Source of the DNA: CAVUCH01 sp963697705 | GTDB taxonomy: Bacteria; Acidobacteriota; Vicinamibacteria; Vicinamibacterales; JAENWD01 | Reading direction: 5' to 3' | DNA: 64,000 nucleotides | NCBI GenBank assembly: GCA_963697705.1 | Contig: CAVOPA010000017.1 | Location: 868,001-932,000 of the forward strand | In this document: positions 18,001-26,583 of the stretch, one piece after another | Layout of the letters: each line of letters opens with the position of its first letter | Position numbering within the stretch: position 1 is the stretch's first letter | The notes under the pieces: generated by a model | What the model saw: the letters and a program-made list of their open reading frames with translations, nothing else | Told to the model about the DNA's origin: nothing | Database searches by the model: none | Translations under genes and position numbers: made by a program

Positions 18001-19086
18001 CTACCCCCGAAGCCCGGTCCGCGCGAGCGCTTCGCCCAGTTCGGCCTCGGTTACGTCATCGACGACGACGGCGCGTCCGAGCGCAACGGGCAGCACGAAA
18101 TGGAGCCGCCCGTTCACGACCTTCTTGTCGCGGCGGATGGCCTCGAGCGCGTCTTCGACGCGCAGGTCGGCGATCGAGGGCAACGGGCCCAGGCCGACGA
18201 TCAGCTGGCCAAGTGCATCGCGCGCATCTGCGGGGAGTGCGCCGCGGGCTACCGCGAGATCCGCGGCGACGTTCATTCCGATAGCGACCGCCTCCCCGTG
18301 ACGGAAGCGCCGGTACTTGGTGATCGATTCGAGCGCATGGCCAGCGGTATGTCCAAAATTCAGCAGCCGGCGTCGCCCGTGCTCCCGCTCGTCCTCCTGC
18401 ACGACGGCCGCTTTGATGCGGCAGCTGGTGGCGATGATGGGTGACAGCACGTCGGCGCTGCGGCTGAAGATGGCCTGCGTGTTCCTCCGCACCTGCTCGA
18501 ACAGAGCCGCATCGAACGCCATCCCGTACTTCACGACTTCGTAGAGGCCGGCGCGAAACTCGCGCCGCGGCAGCGACGCGAGCAGGAGCGGGTCGACGGC
18601 GACGACCTGCGGCTGGTGGAAGGCGCCGATCAGATTCTTGCCGAGCGCATGATTCACACCCACCTTGCCGCCCACAGCGCTGTCCACCTGCGCCAGCAGC
18701 GTCGTCGGCACGTGCGCCACGCGGATGCCACGCAGGTAGGTGGCGGCGGCAAACCCGGCGGTGTCGCCGATGACGCCTCCACCAACCGAGACGATGCCGG
18801 CTCCGCGGTCCGCCTGTGCGGTGACGAGCGCGTCGTAGACGCGGCTCGCCGTCTGAAGGGTCTTGGCCTTCTCGCCGTCGGGAATCAGGATGCACTCGAG
18901 CCGCGGCAGGGCGCGCGCGATCGCCACGCCGTGCAACCTCCACACGGTGGGGCTGCTGACGATGAACGAGCGGCCCGGGAATTGTTCTTCGGCCAGCAGC
19001 CGCCCGAGCTGTCCGAGCAGACCCGGTTCGATCACGACGGGGTAGTGGGCGGATTCGGTGCGGACGTCGATGCGAGTGCGATCCAC
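18001..19086 (-). CDS. aroB: 3-dehydroquinate synthase
   Basis: This 361-residue enzyme turns DAHP into 3-dehydroquinate, the second step of the shikimate pathway, using NAD and a divalent metal. Visible motifs are the NAD-binding VSVGGGVIGDTAGFAAATYL, TTLLAQVDSAVGGKVGVNH, and the metal ligands Glu in AGLYEVVKYG and His in NFGHTAGHALES and RHGEAVAIGM. The GTG at 19086 is chosen because AGGAAC precedes it by a good distance and because the family N-terminus (RIDVRTESAHYPVVIEPG) starts there. A longer frame-open extension upstream overlaps the divergent nadB and looks like noise. No other shikimate genes are nearby. Confidence 0.96.
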   Translation of the reverse strand: MDRTRIDVRTESAHYPVVIEPGLLGQLGRLLAEEQFPGRSFIVSSPTVWRLHGVAIARALPRLECILIPDGEKAKTLQTASRVYDALVTAQADRGAGIVSVGGGVIGDTAGFAAATYLRGIRVAHVPTTLLAQVDSAVGGKVGVNHALGKNLIGAFHQPQVVAVDPLLLASLPRREFRAGLYEVVKYGMAFDAALFEQVRRNTQAIFSRSADVLSPIIATSCRIKAAVVQEDEREHGRRRLLNFGHTAGHALESITKYRRFRHGEAVAIGMNVAADLAVARGALPADARDALGQLIVGLGPLPSIADLRVEDALEAIRRDKKVVNGRLHFVLPVALGRAVVVDDVTEAELGEALARTGLRG

Positions 19087-19135
19087 GCGGGGTTCCTGTT
19101 GCGGGTGGTGGGCCGGATGCGCCGGAAGTCGATGG

Positions 19136-19141
19136 TAGGAT
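19136..19141 (+). promoter_or_regulatory. -10 box TAGGAT, 8 bases before the nadB start codon
   Basis: TAGGAT ends 8 bases before the GTG. Transcription would begin at or next to the start codon, giving a leaderless nadB mRNA. No -35 box is evident. Confidence 0.45.
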
Positions 19142-19149
19142 AGCACCCG

Positions 19150-20700
19150 GTGGAGTTGCGGGCCGATTTCATCGTGGTGGGGGGCGGCATCGCAGGTCTC
19201 CGCGCCCTTGCCAGCCTGATCGGCCACGGCGACATCCTGCTGCTGACGAAGGCGGGTCCCGCCGAGAGCAACACGGGTTACGCGCAAGGCGGCATTGCGG
19301 CTGCCATCGGTCCAGACGACTCACCCGAACTGCATCTGGCTGACACGCTCGCCGCGGGTGCGGGGCTGTGCGACCGCGCGGCCGTCGATCTGCTCGTGCA
19401 CGAGGGGCCTCGCTACGTCCGCGAGCTCGTCGACTGGGGCGTGCCGTTCGATCGGGGCGCGGATGGGGATCCGGCCCTCGCGCGCGAAGGCGCGCACAGC
19501 GTCCGCCGCGTGCTGCACGCGCGCGACGTCACCGGCCGCGAGATCGCCCGCACGCTGTGGAGCCGCAGCGGGGGCGGCGCCGCTGTCCGGGGCCTGCACG
19601 ACACGCTGGCGACGACGCTCGAGATCGCTGACGGTGAGTGCCGGGGCGTCCGCTTCGTGTGTGATGACGGCCGGATCGGCCTGGCGCGTGCGCCCGCCGT
19701 GCTGCTCGCCACCGGCGGCGCCGGACGCGTGTTCCGCGAGACGACGAATCCCGCGGTCGCGACCGGCGACGGCCTCGCGATGGCGTACCGGTGCGGCGCA
19801 CAGGTGAGCGACCTCGAGTTCGTGCAGTTCCACCCGACCGTGCTGAGCGCGCCCGGGTCGGCGCGGTTTCTGCTGAGCGAAGCGCTGCGCGGCGAGGGTG
19901 CGCGGCTCGTGAACGCGGACGGCGAGGCATTCATGGAGCGGTACGACCCCGCGGGCGATCTCGCACCGCGGGACGTGGTTGCGACCGCTATCGTGCGCGA
20001 GCAGCTGCGAACCGGACGCGGAGTCTACCTGTCGCTGGCGCACCTGGACGCTGCGCGCGTGCGCGCCAGGTTTCCGACCATCGCCCAGGTGTGTGCGGAC
20101 GCGGGGCTCGACCTTGCGCGGGATCCGCTGCCGGTCAGCCCGGCCGCGCATTACATGTGCGGCGGCGTCGACACCGACCTCGACGGCCGGACGTCGATTC
20201 CGGGGCTTTACGCCGCCGGCGAGGTCGCCTGCACGGGCGTGCATGGGGCGAACCGCCTGGCGAGCAACTCGCTGCTCGAGGGGCTGGTCTTCGGCGCCCG
20301 TGCTGCCGCGGCGATGCAGACGCCTGCGGCGCGCGCGCAGCTGAGAGCGACAACGCTCGCACCGGCGACGATGCCCGAAGCCGCACCCGCAACGCCGCCT
20401 GCCGAGCCGGCCCAGGTGCCGCTGGTCATGTGGGAAGGCGCCGGGCTCGTGCGCGACGCGGAGGGACTCGGCCGTGCTGTGGCCCTCGTTGGCGACGCGA
20501 GCCGGCGGCTCGAGTTGGCGCTGGCCGCCGCGTCTCCGCGCGCCCGGTGGGAACAGGCGTCGATTGCGCTCGTGGCGTGGCTGGTCGCGCGCGCGGCGCT
20601 CCGCCGCGAAGAGAGCCGCGGTGGCCATCGGCGTGCGGACTTTCCCGCGCGCGACGACAGGCACTGGCAGATCCACGTCGCCGACCGACGTGCCGTTTGA
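19150..20700 (+). CDS. nadB: L-aspartate oxidase
   Basis: This 516-residue flavoprotein oxidises L-aspartate to iminoaspartate in de novo NAD synthesis. The N-terminal FAD motif is FIVVGGGIAGLRALASL, and NTGYAQGGIAAAIGPDD is the typical NadB/SdhA segment. Also visible are the active-site region FVQFHPTVLS, HYMCGGVDTDLDGRTSIPGL, and the FAD-binding GVHGANRLASNSLLEGLVFG. The C-terminal helical domain is shorter than in E. coli and Pro/Ala-rich around 400-425. The gene is divergent from aroB with a 63-base gap. nadA and nadC are not in the window, while nadD is at 48496. proS follows 9 bases downstream. Confidence 0.94.
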   Translation: MELRADFIVVGGGIAGLRALASLIGHGDILLLTKAGPAESNTGYAQGGIAAAIGPDDSPELHLADTLAAGAGLCDRAAVDLLVHEGPRYVRELVDWGVPFDRGADGDPALAREGAHSVRRVLHARDVTGREIARTLWSRSGGGAAVRGLHDTLATTLEIADGECRGVRFVCDDGRIGLARAPAVLLATGGAGRVFRETTNPAVATGDGLAMAYRCGAQVSDLEFVQFHPTVLSAPGSARFLLSEALRGEGARLVNADGEAFMERYDPAGDLAPRDVVATAIVREQLRTGRGVYLSLAHLDAARVRARFPTIAQVCADAGLDLARDPLPVSPAAHYMCGGVDTDLDGRTSIPGLYAAGEVACTGVHGANRLASNSLLEGLVFGARAAAAMQTPAARAQLRATTLAPATMPEAAPATPPAEPAQVPLVMWEGAGLVRDAEGLGRAVALVGDASRRLELALAAASPRARWEQASIALVAWLVARAALRREESRGGHRRADFPARDDRHWQIHVADRRAV

Positions 20701-20709
20701 AGGATATCG

Positions 20710-22167
20710 ATGAGCAAGAAGCCTGATTCGAACGACGCTGGCAGCACCGCGATTACGCCCCGCTCGGAGGATTTCGGTCGCTGGTACACGGACGTCGTGC
20801 GCCGTGCGGAGCTGGCCGACTACTCGCCCGTGAAAGGCTGCATGGTCATCCGCCCGTATGGATACGGCATCTGGGAGCTGATCCAGCGCGATCTGGATGC
20901 GCGGTTCAAAGCGACGGGCCACGTGAACGCGTACTTCCCGCTGTTCGTTCCCGAGAGCCTGCTGATGCGCGAGGCGGAGCACGTGGAGGGCTTCGCGCCG
21001 CAGGTGGCCTGGGTCACACAGGGCGGCGTCGAAAAGCTCGAAGAGCGCCTCGCGATCCGGCCGACGTCGGAAGTGATCATCGGCACGATGTACGCGAAGT
21101 GGATTCAGTCGTGGCGCGATCTGCCCGTGCTCATCAACCAGTGGGCGAACGTGGTGCGGTGGGAGAAGGTCACGCGGCCGTTCCTCCGCACCACGGAGTT
21201 CCTCTGGCAGGAAGGGCACACGGCACACGAGACCGAGGAGGAAGCCGAAGCCGAAACGCGGAAAATCCTCGCGCTCTACAAGGAGTTCTCCGAGTCCGTG
21301 CTCGCGATGCCTATCCTCGACGGCCCCAAGAGCGCGAGCGAGAAGTTCGCGGGCGCGTCACGCACGTACTCGATCGAAGCGTTGATGGGTGACGGGCGCG
21401 CACTGCAGGCGGGGACGTCTCACAATCTGGGGCAGAACTTCGCGAAGGCGTTCGGCATCCAGTTCCAGGGACGCGACAAGGAGCTGCAGCACGCCTGGAC
21501 GACCTCGTGGGGCGTGTCCACGCGCCTCATCGGCGGCGTCATCATGACGCACGGCGACGACAGCGGACTCGTGCTGCCGCCCCGCGTGGCGCCAATCCAG
21601 GTGGTAATCGTCCCGATTCCGCGCGGCAACTGGCAGGAAACGGTACTGCCCAAAGCCGAAGACATTCGAGCCCGGCTCACCGCGGCAGGCGTTCGTGCGC
21701 ACATCGACGCGCGCGAGGAATATACCCCCGGCTGGAAGTTTGCCGAGTGGGAGCTTCGCGGCGTGCCGCTGCGCCTCGAGATCGGCCCCAAGGACATCGA
21801 GAAGCAGCAGGTCGTGCTCGCGCGGCGCGACACGCGGGAGAAGCTGCCGACGCCGCTCGACGGCCTCGAGGTGCGCGTCGGCGAGTTGCTCGAGGCGATC
21901 CAGCAGGCGCTTTTCGACAAGGCGTTGCGGTATCGCGAGGAGCACACGCAGGCGACGCATTCGTACGAGGAGTTCAAGCGTTTGATGGAGGGTCGGCCCG
22001 GCTACGTCCTGGCGCCGTGGTGCGGCTCGGAGGCATGCGAAGCCACGATCAAGGCCGAGACGCAGGCGACCATTCGCAACCTGCCCTTCGACGATGACGC
22101 TGGCCCGACCTGTATCCGGTGCGATCGCCCGGCCATCACGCGCGCGCGATTTGCGAAGGCGTACTAG
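20710..22167 (+). CDS. proS: Prolyl-tRNA synthetase, archaeal/eukaryal type
   Basis: This 485-residue class II aminoacyl-tRNA synthetase charges tRNA-Pro. Class II motif 1 lies around SPVKGCMVIRPYGYGIWELI. Motif 2 includes WEKVTRPFLRTTEFLWQEGH. Anticodon-binding domain segments (QVVIVPIPRGN...) and a C-terminal domain with cysteines (PWCGSEACE...CIRCDRP) follow, ending FAKAY. Absence of the large editing insertion and presence of the C-terminal Cys domain put it in the short archaeal/eukaryal-like group found in some bacteria rather than the E. coli type. AGGAT precedes the ATG. Its TAG stop coincides with the first bases of the inverted-repeat element at 22165. Confidence 0.94.
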   Translation: MSKKPDSNDAGSTAITPRSEDFGRWYTDVVRRAELADYSPVKGCMVIRPYGYGIWELIQRDLDARFKATGHVNAYFPLFVPESLLMREAEHVEGFAPQVAWVTQGGVEKLEERLAIRPTSEVIIGTMYAKWIQSWRDLPVLINQWANVVRWEKVTRPFLRTTEFLWQEGHTAHETEEEAEAETRKILALYKEFSESVLAMPILDGPKSASEKFAGASRTYSIEALMGDGRALQAGTSHNLGQNFAKAFGIQFQGRDKELQHAWTTSWGVSTRLIGGVIMTHGDDSGLVLPPRVAPIQVVIVPIPRGNWQETVLPKAEDIRARLTAAGVRAHIDAREEYTPGWKFAEWELRGVPLRLEIGPKDIEKQQVVLARRDTREKLPTPLDGLEVRVGELLEAIQQALFDKALRYREEHTQATHSYEEFKRLMEGRPGYVLAPWCGSEACEATIKAETQATIRNLPFDDDAGPTCIRCDRPAITRARFAKAY

Positions 22168-22329
22168 TGGCCTGTATCGGTTGAATCGCTAGTGCCTTTC
22201 GGGCGGGGCATCCTGACTGGCGGCGTTGCTCCTCCCTCGAATACTCCCGGTATACTCGGTCGTCGCGCCTTGCCAGCCAGGCGCCGCGCTCCGAGAATCC
22301 ACTACCGATTCAACCGATACAGGCCACTA
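22165..22329. mobile_element. MITE-like element with 30-base terminal inverted repeats
   Basis: Left arm 22165-22194 and right arm 22300-22329 are reverse complements at 29 of 30 positions (both outer ends read TAGTGGCCTGTATCGG). They enclose 105 bases with no coding frame. Both ends carry TA, which fits TA target-site duplication as made by IS630/mariner-type transposases. The left TA is the start of the proS TAG stop. No transposase is inside, so movement would need one supplied in trans. Alternatives are a large REP-like hairpin or a bidirectional transcription terminator. Confidence 0.65.
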
Positions 22330-22349
22330 AGCGACTTCGAGGTAGTGCT

Positions 22350-22470
22350 TAGTTCTGAGTTCTCTTGGCTCTGGGTCTTGGGTCGTGGGTGAAAGTAGTC
22401 CAGAACCCAAAACTCAGAACAGGGAAGCTGAACTGAACACCGAGAACTGACAACTGAGAACTACGAACTT
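22350..22470. repeat. Degenerate heptamer array related to GAACTGA/GTTCTGA
   Basis: The sequence reads as imperfect 7-base units throughout. The left half runs GTTCTGA GTTCTCT, then GGGTCTT GGGTCGT; the right half runs AGAACTG ACAACTG AGAACTA. The two halves are roughly reverse complements of each other, so the transcript could fold into a long imperfect hairpin. It lies between the 3' ends of proS and the HEAT-repeat gene. Together with the inverted-repeat element it fills this 332-base gap. Confidence 0.75.
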
Positions 22471-22499
22471 CTCCCGCGGCAAGCGTAAGAACCGCCGCG

Positions 22500-23525
22500 T
22501 CACCGGGGAAGCAGGCCGGCGACCGCGTCTCCATGCCGGGCGCGCAGCCGTTTGACGACAGCGTGTCGTTTGGTGAGCTGCTCGCGCGAGATGATCGCGC
22601 GGGCGGCGTCTGCGAGCGTCGCGCGCCAGTCGGCGGCGTCGGCGCCCTGCGCCCGGATCAAGGTGCCGACCAGCGCTTCGAGCACTGTGGCATCGCCGAT
22701 TACCCGGGCGGCCTGGACGAAATCGTCCGGCAGCGGCCTATCCGCCGTTTCGATGCTTTCGCGCAGGTCGTAGGCGGCAACGCGGCTGCCCCGGGCCGCG
22801 AGCGCCTGGTGCACGGCGCCGCGGACGGTCAGCCAGTCGCGGCGGCGACCGGGACGCGTTTCGGCCTGCTCGCGCTCGCGAATCGCGCCGACGAGGCGAT
22901 GGAGCGTAGGGAGCGGCGTGGCCCCGCCAGCTTCGGCGACGAGGCCGAGGACGTAGTCGGGATCCGGCGGCAATCGATTACCGGCAGCCTCGCCGAGCGC
23001 GGCCACCGGATCGCCCGCGGGCACGATCTGCTGGTGCTCGACGAGCGCACGAACGGCTGGGTCCGCATCCCTGCGGAGCCGATCGACGAGCGGGCGCAGG
23101 GTCCGCGTGGGCAGGTCCGCGAGCGCGGTGACGGCCGCACGGCGAACCGCCAGCGGCTGTTTCGGATCGAGCGCGAGGCCGGTCGCGACGTCGAGCACCG
23201 CGGACCCGCGCGGCGCATCGAGCAGCGTGCGCGCAACGCCCAGGCCCGCGATGCGGACGTCCGGGTCGGGATCCCGCAGAATCGCGAGCATCGGCGTGAC
23301 CGCCGCGGCGTCGCGGCAGCCTTCGAGTGCCCGGAGCGCCGCGATTCGCGTCTGCGGAGGGCTCGCGGCGCCGAGCAGCGGCAGGAGATACCGGAGCGCC
23401 CGGGCGCCGATCACACGCAGCCGGGCGATTGCGGCTTCGCGGCGGAGGTCGCCGTCGCGGCCGTCCGACGCGAGGTCTGACACGAGCTGGCGTGTGTCGC
23501 TGGCCGCCGACTGCCGGATGACCAC
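22500..23525 (-). CDS. HEAT-repeat protein
   Basis: This 341-residue alpha-solenoid has repeats of about 30 residues with HEAT/PBS-lyase character, for example TRIAALRALEGCRDAAAVTPML and PDVRIAGLGVARTLLDAP. Further units appear at about 115-150 and 235-300. No signal peptide, metal site or catalytic motif is evident. Such proteins usually serve as protein-protein scaffolds. It is transcribed divergently from the DUF192 gene with a 43-base gap. Start at GTG (codon pair GTG GTC). Function unknown. Confidence 0.75.
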   Translation of the reverse strand: MVIRQSAASDTRQLVSDLASDGRDGDLRREAAIARLRVIGARALRYLLPLLGAASPPQTRIAALRALEGCRDAAAVTPMLAILRDPDPDVRIAGLGVARTLLDAPRGSAVLDVATGLALDPKQPLAVRRAAVTALADLPTRTLRPLVDRLRRDADPAVRALVEHQQIVPAGDPVAALGEAAGNRLPPDPDYVLGLVAEAGGATPLPTLHRLVGAIREREQAETRPGRRRDWLTVRGAVHQALAARGSRVAAYDLRESIETADRPLPDDFVQAARVIGDATVLEALVGTLIRAQGADAADWRATLADAARAIISREQLTKRHAVVKRLRARHGDAVAGLLPR

Positions 23526-23568
23526 GGAGTAAGCTTAGCCCATTGCGACCGGCGGACAAGGAGAGCGT

Positions 23569-24066
23569 ATGGGCGGCAATACCTGGGCGCATCATGGCAT
23601 CGCGCTGGCGTGGATTGCGGGGGCGGTGTTCATCGCCGCACCAGCCGCGGGACAACGGATGCAGCCAACGGCTACGGTCACCTTCAAGAGCGGCATGCAG
23701 GTGCGGGCCGAGATCGTGGATACGCCCGAGACCCTCGAGCGGGGGTTGATGTTCCGCACTTCACTGGGGCCGAACGAAGGCATGCTCTTCGTGTTCGAGC
23801 AGGCAGGTTTCTATCCGTTCTGGATGAAGAACACGCTCATTCCCCTCGACATCATCTGGATCGACGAGCAGTGGCGGATTGTCTCGATCGCCGAGTCGGT
23901 GCCGCCGTGCCGCGCCGACCCGTGTCCGACCTACCCTCCCGCCGGCAACGCCCGTTATGTCGTGGAGGTGGTGGCCGGGTTCGCGCGCACGCACGGCGTC
24001 GCGCGCGGCGATCGGCTGACGGTGACCGGACTGCCCGCCCGTCGCGGAGCGCCTGCGAAGCGGTAG
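23569..24066 (+). CDS. DUF192-family secreted protein
   Basis: This 165-residue protein has an N-terminal signal peptide (about 1-29, ending ...APAAGQ) and then a full DUF192 domain. Conserved segments include ETLERGLMFRTSLGPNEGML, PFWMKNTLIPLDIIWID and a C-terminal GVARGDRLTV. DUF192 proteins are small beta-rich proteins of unknown biochemical role, often exported. A very good RBS (AAGGAGA) lies 5 bases before the ATG. It looks like a single-gene unit. The short CRADPCPTYPP loop between strands holds two cysteines that may pair. Confidence 0.85.
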   Translation: MGGNTWAHHGIALAWIAGAVFIAAPAAGQRMQPTATVTFKSGMQVRAEIVDTPETLERGLMFRTSLGPNEGMLFVFEQAGFYPFWMKNTLIPLDIIWIDEQWRIVSIAESVPPCRADPCPTYPPAGNARYVVEVVAGFARTHGVARGDRLTVTGLPARRGAPAKR

Positions 24067-24182
24067 TGCGAAGCGCAGGATGTAAATGCCCGTTCAAGAC
24101 GCGGGCTAACCCTGCCGTGGTGATGTAGAATCCCGCAACCAAGCTGAGCCCTCGTATCCTCTGCTCCCCGGTAGCTAATGCC

Positions 24183-24917
24183 ATGGCAGGTCCCACGCCC
24201 GAGTCCGCGCGAGACTCGCACAATCGTGTTCAACGCGAGTACTTCGACACGGTCGAGCGGCCCAGGCTGGCGCTCGGCGACACGCCCTACATCCGGCGCC
24301 ACGTCGATGAAGTGATCGCCGTCGGTCAGTTCACGCCCGGCGCGTCGCTGCTCGAGATCGGCGCGGGGCTCGGCAAATGTACGCTGCCGTTGCTCGCGCG
24401 GGGCTTCGACGTGACGGCCAACGACCTCTCGCCCGTCCTGCTCGAGCGCCTGCGTGCCGCCGTGCCTCGCCCGATTCCGACGATCGCCTGCGACATCATC
24501 GATATTGCCGCCCACGTCGACGGACCGTTCGACGGAGTGGTCGGATTCTTCGTCCTGCACCACCTCCGCGACTTCGAGGCCATCTTTCGTGCGCTCGGGC
24601 GAGTGCTCCGGCCGGGTGGTCGCGTGGCGTTCTGCGAGCCCGTCGCGTGGAACCCGCTCTACTACGTGCAGATCGCGTGCACGCCGGGCATGCGCTTCTC
24701 GGGCGAGCCGTCGCTCACCTCGATGCGCCCGGGCCGGCTGCTGCCGTTGATGCGGCGCGCGGGACTGCTTGACGTGGCGTCGCACCCGCACGGGTACTTT
24801 CCGCCAGCCCTGAAGAACGTCGCAGTCGGCGACCGGGCGGAGCGCTGGCTCGAACGCCGCGCGTGGCTGCCGTTCCCTCACGCGTTCCAGGTGTTCACCG
24901 GCCGGGCGCCTGCATGA
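24183..24917 (+). CDS. Class I SAM-dependent methyltransferase
   Basis: This 244-residue Rossmann methyltransferase has motif I LLEIGAGLGKCTLPLL near residue 55, the acidic motif II region at about 75-80 (DVTANDLSP) and the post-motif GVVGFFVLHHLRDFEAI, then VLRPGGRVAFCEP. It resembles UbiE/Methyltransf_11-type enzymes acting on small molecules or lipids. It opens a run of six genes (24183-30511) with stop/start overlaps or gaps of a few bases. A good -10-like TAGAAT at 24126-24131 has no obvious -35. Its stop overlaps the next ATG (ATGA). The substrate may be a sugar or lipid of the surface-glycan pathway (inference from context). Confidence 0.83.
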   Translation: MAGPTPESARDSHNRVQREYFDTVERPRLALGDTPYIRRHVDEVIAVGQFTPGASLLEIGAGLGKCTLPLLARGFDVTANDLSPVLLERLRAAVPRPIPTIACDIIDIAAHVDGPFDGVVGFFVLHHLRDFEAIFRALGRVLRPGGRVAFCEPVAWNPLYYVQIACTPGMRFSGEPSLTSMRPGRLLPLMRRAGLLDVASHPHGYFPPALKNVAVGDRAERWLERRAWLPFPHAFQVFTGRAPA

Positions 24918-25780
24918 GCGGTCTACTGGAATGGCGGTGCCCGTCGTGCGGTGGGTCGCGTGTGCGCGCCAGCGCGGATGCGGCCAGATGCGACGCGTGC
25001 GGCGCCGGGCTGACGTGCGTTGACGGCGTGTGGTGCATGGAGAGCCAGCCCGCGCCAGAGCGTTTCGATCGCGCCGCGGCCGATCGCCTGGCGGCGATGG
25101 ACGCGGACGATCACTTCTGGATGCGACAGCGGCGGCTGCTGCTCTGCCGGCTCATCGATCGGCTTGCCCGTCAGCGACAGACGATCGTCGAGCTCGGCTG
25201 CGGAGCCGGCAGCCTGCTTCCCGCCTGGGAACGCCGCTTCGCGTCGGTCGCCGCAATCGATGCCTATCGCCCTCTGCTCGCCAGAGCGCGTGCGCGCGTC
25301 CGCGCCGCGACCCTGATCCATGCCGACATCTGCGTGACACCGCTGGCCGGCGCGCAGTTCGACGTCGCGGCGGCGTTCGACGTGATCGAACACGTCGACC
25401 CCGATGCGCTGCTCTCGGAGGCGCGGCGGCTCGTCCGCCCGGGTGGACAACTGCTGCTGTCGGCGCCGGCGTTTCGCGCGCTCTGGAGCGCGATGGACGT
25501 ACGCGCCGGGCACCGGTGCCGGTACGACTCGCCGTTGATCGGTCGGGAGCTCCAACGGAACGGGTGGCGATACGACGGCCACACGTATTTCCAGTGCCTG
25601 CTCTTTCCGCTCGTCTACATGAGCCGCCGGTTCGGGGCTCGCACCGCTGTCATCGAGCGCCGGCCCGGGCGGCTGCTCGATCGGACGCTCGGCGTGGTCA
25701 ACCGGCTCGAAGTGGCGGCGTCGAGCCGATTCCGCGTGCCGTTTGGCTCGTCGATCGTCGCGTGGGCCACGCGCGCATGA
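24914..25780 (+). CDS. SAM-dependent methyltransferase with N-terminal zinc ribbon
   Basis: This 288-residue protein begins with a rubredoxin-like zinc ribbon (CPSCGG...CDACGAG, residues about 9-33). A class I methyltransferase fold follows with motif I IVELGCGAGSLLPAWE (about 95), AAAFDVIEHVDPDALLSEA and RRLVRPGGQLLLSAPA. Enzymes of this layout occur in lipopolysaccharide and capsule clusters, where they modify nucleotide sugars or lipid-linked sugars. The ATG at 24914 overlaps the upstream stop, and its own stop overlaps the aldolase ATG. The pairing of two methyltransferases implies two methylation steps. Substrate unknown. Confidence 0.82.
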   Translation: MSGLLEWRCPSCGGSRVRASADAARCDACGAGLTCVDGVWCMESQPAPERFDRAAADRLAAMDADDHFWMRQRRLLLCRLIDRLARQRQTIVELGCGAGSLLPAWERRFASVAAIDAYRPLLARARARVRAATLIHADICVTPLAGAQFDVAAAFDVIEHVDPDALLSEARRLVRPGGQLLLSAPAFRALWSAMDVRAGHRCRYDSPLIGRELQRNGWRYDGHTYFQCLLFPLVYMSRRFGARTAVIERRPGRLLDRTLGVVNRLEVAASSRFRVPFGSSIVAWATRA

Positions 25781-26583
25781 CACCCGGCACCGCCGTCGCA
25801 GCCGCCACCATCGAGCTGGTCGTCTTCGATCACGTGATCGATCGGGTGAGCGCCCTCGTCGCGTGCGGCGTCCACACGTTTCTCGTCGATTGGGAATACC
25901 TGGGGAAGGACATTCGGCAACTCGGCGTCGATACCGAAATCAGGCCCGGGACCCCGGCGGATCTCGCGGCCGTCTCGTCGGTCGCCGGCGCCGAGGCGTG
26001 GTGCCGCGTGAATGCTTTGGGGCCGCACACCCCCGCCGAAGTGGAGCGCGCGATCGCCGCCGGCGGGCGCGGGCTGCTGCTCCCGATGGTCAAGCGCCCC
26101 GCCGAGGTCGAACGTTTTCTCGACCTCGTCGCCGGCCGTGCCGCGACGGGCATCCTCGTCGAGACCGTCGAGGCGCTCGCGTGCGTGGATCGGCTGGCCT
26201 CGTTCCGCCTCGATCGCGTCTACTTCGGCCTGAATGATTTTGCGATCAGCCGCGGCAGCCGCTCGATTTTCCTCGCGTTCGTTGACGGCTCTGTCGCACG
26301 CGCCCGTGACGCGTTCGCCGGCACCTGCTTTGGCGTCGGCGGTTTGACGGCTGCCGATGCGGGCTACCCCGTGCCATGCCGGCGCCTGATCGAGGAGATG
26401 GCCCGCCTGCGCTGCGATTTCACCTTCCTCCGCCGATCGTTCCGACGCGATCTCGCGACGCGCTCGGTGCATGCCACCGTGGCGGGAATCCGGAGTGCCT
26501 GGCGCGACTGCCTTCTTCGCGACGATGAGGCGATCGCGCGCGATCATCGCAGCTTCTGCTCGATCATCCGTGAGCTCGCCTGA
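25777..26583 (+). CDS. HpcH/HpaI-type aldolase or citrate-lyase-beta-like protein
   Basis: This 268-residue TIM-barrel-like protein carries the family's metal-site signatures: ILVETVEALACVDRLASF (Glu ligand) and VYFGLNDFAISRG (Asp ligand, usually in G.nDLs). The expected Gly-rich GVGGLTAADAGYP lies further on. Members cleave or form C-C bonds using pyruvate or acyl-CoA substrates. Its position inside a methyltransferase/epimerase/glycosyltransferase operon suggests it makes or uses a branched or acidic sugar precursor, but this is inference. Start and stop overlap both neighbours, the downstream one by 14 bases. It is not a recognised housekeeping aldolase. Confidence 0.72.
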   Translation: MTPGTAVAAATIELVVFDHVIDRVSALVACGVHTFLVDWEYLGKDIRQLGVDTEIRPGTPADLAAVSSVAGAEAWCRVNALGPHTPAEVERAIAAGGRGLLLPMVKRPAEVERFLDLVAGRAATGILVETVEALACVDRLASFRLDRVYFGLNDFAISRGSRSIFLAFVDGSVARARDAFAGTCFGVGGLTAADAGYPVPCRRLIEEMARLRCDFTFLRRSFRRDLATRSVHATVAGIRSAWRDCLLRDDEAIARDHRSFCSIIRELA

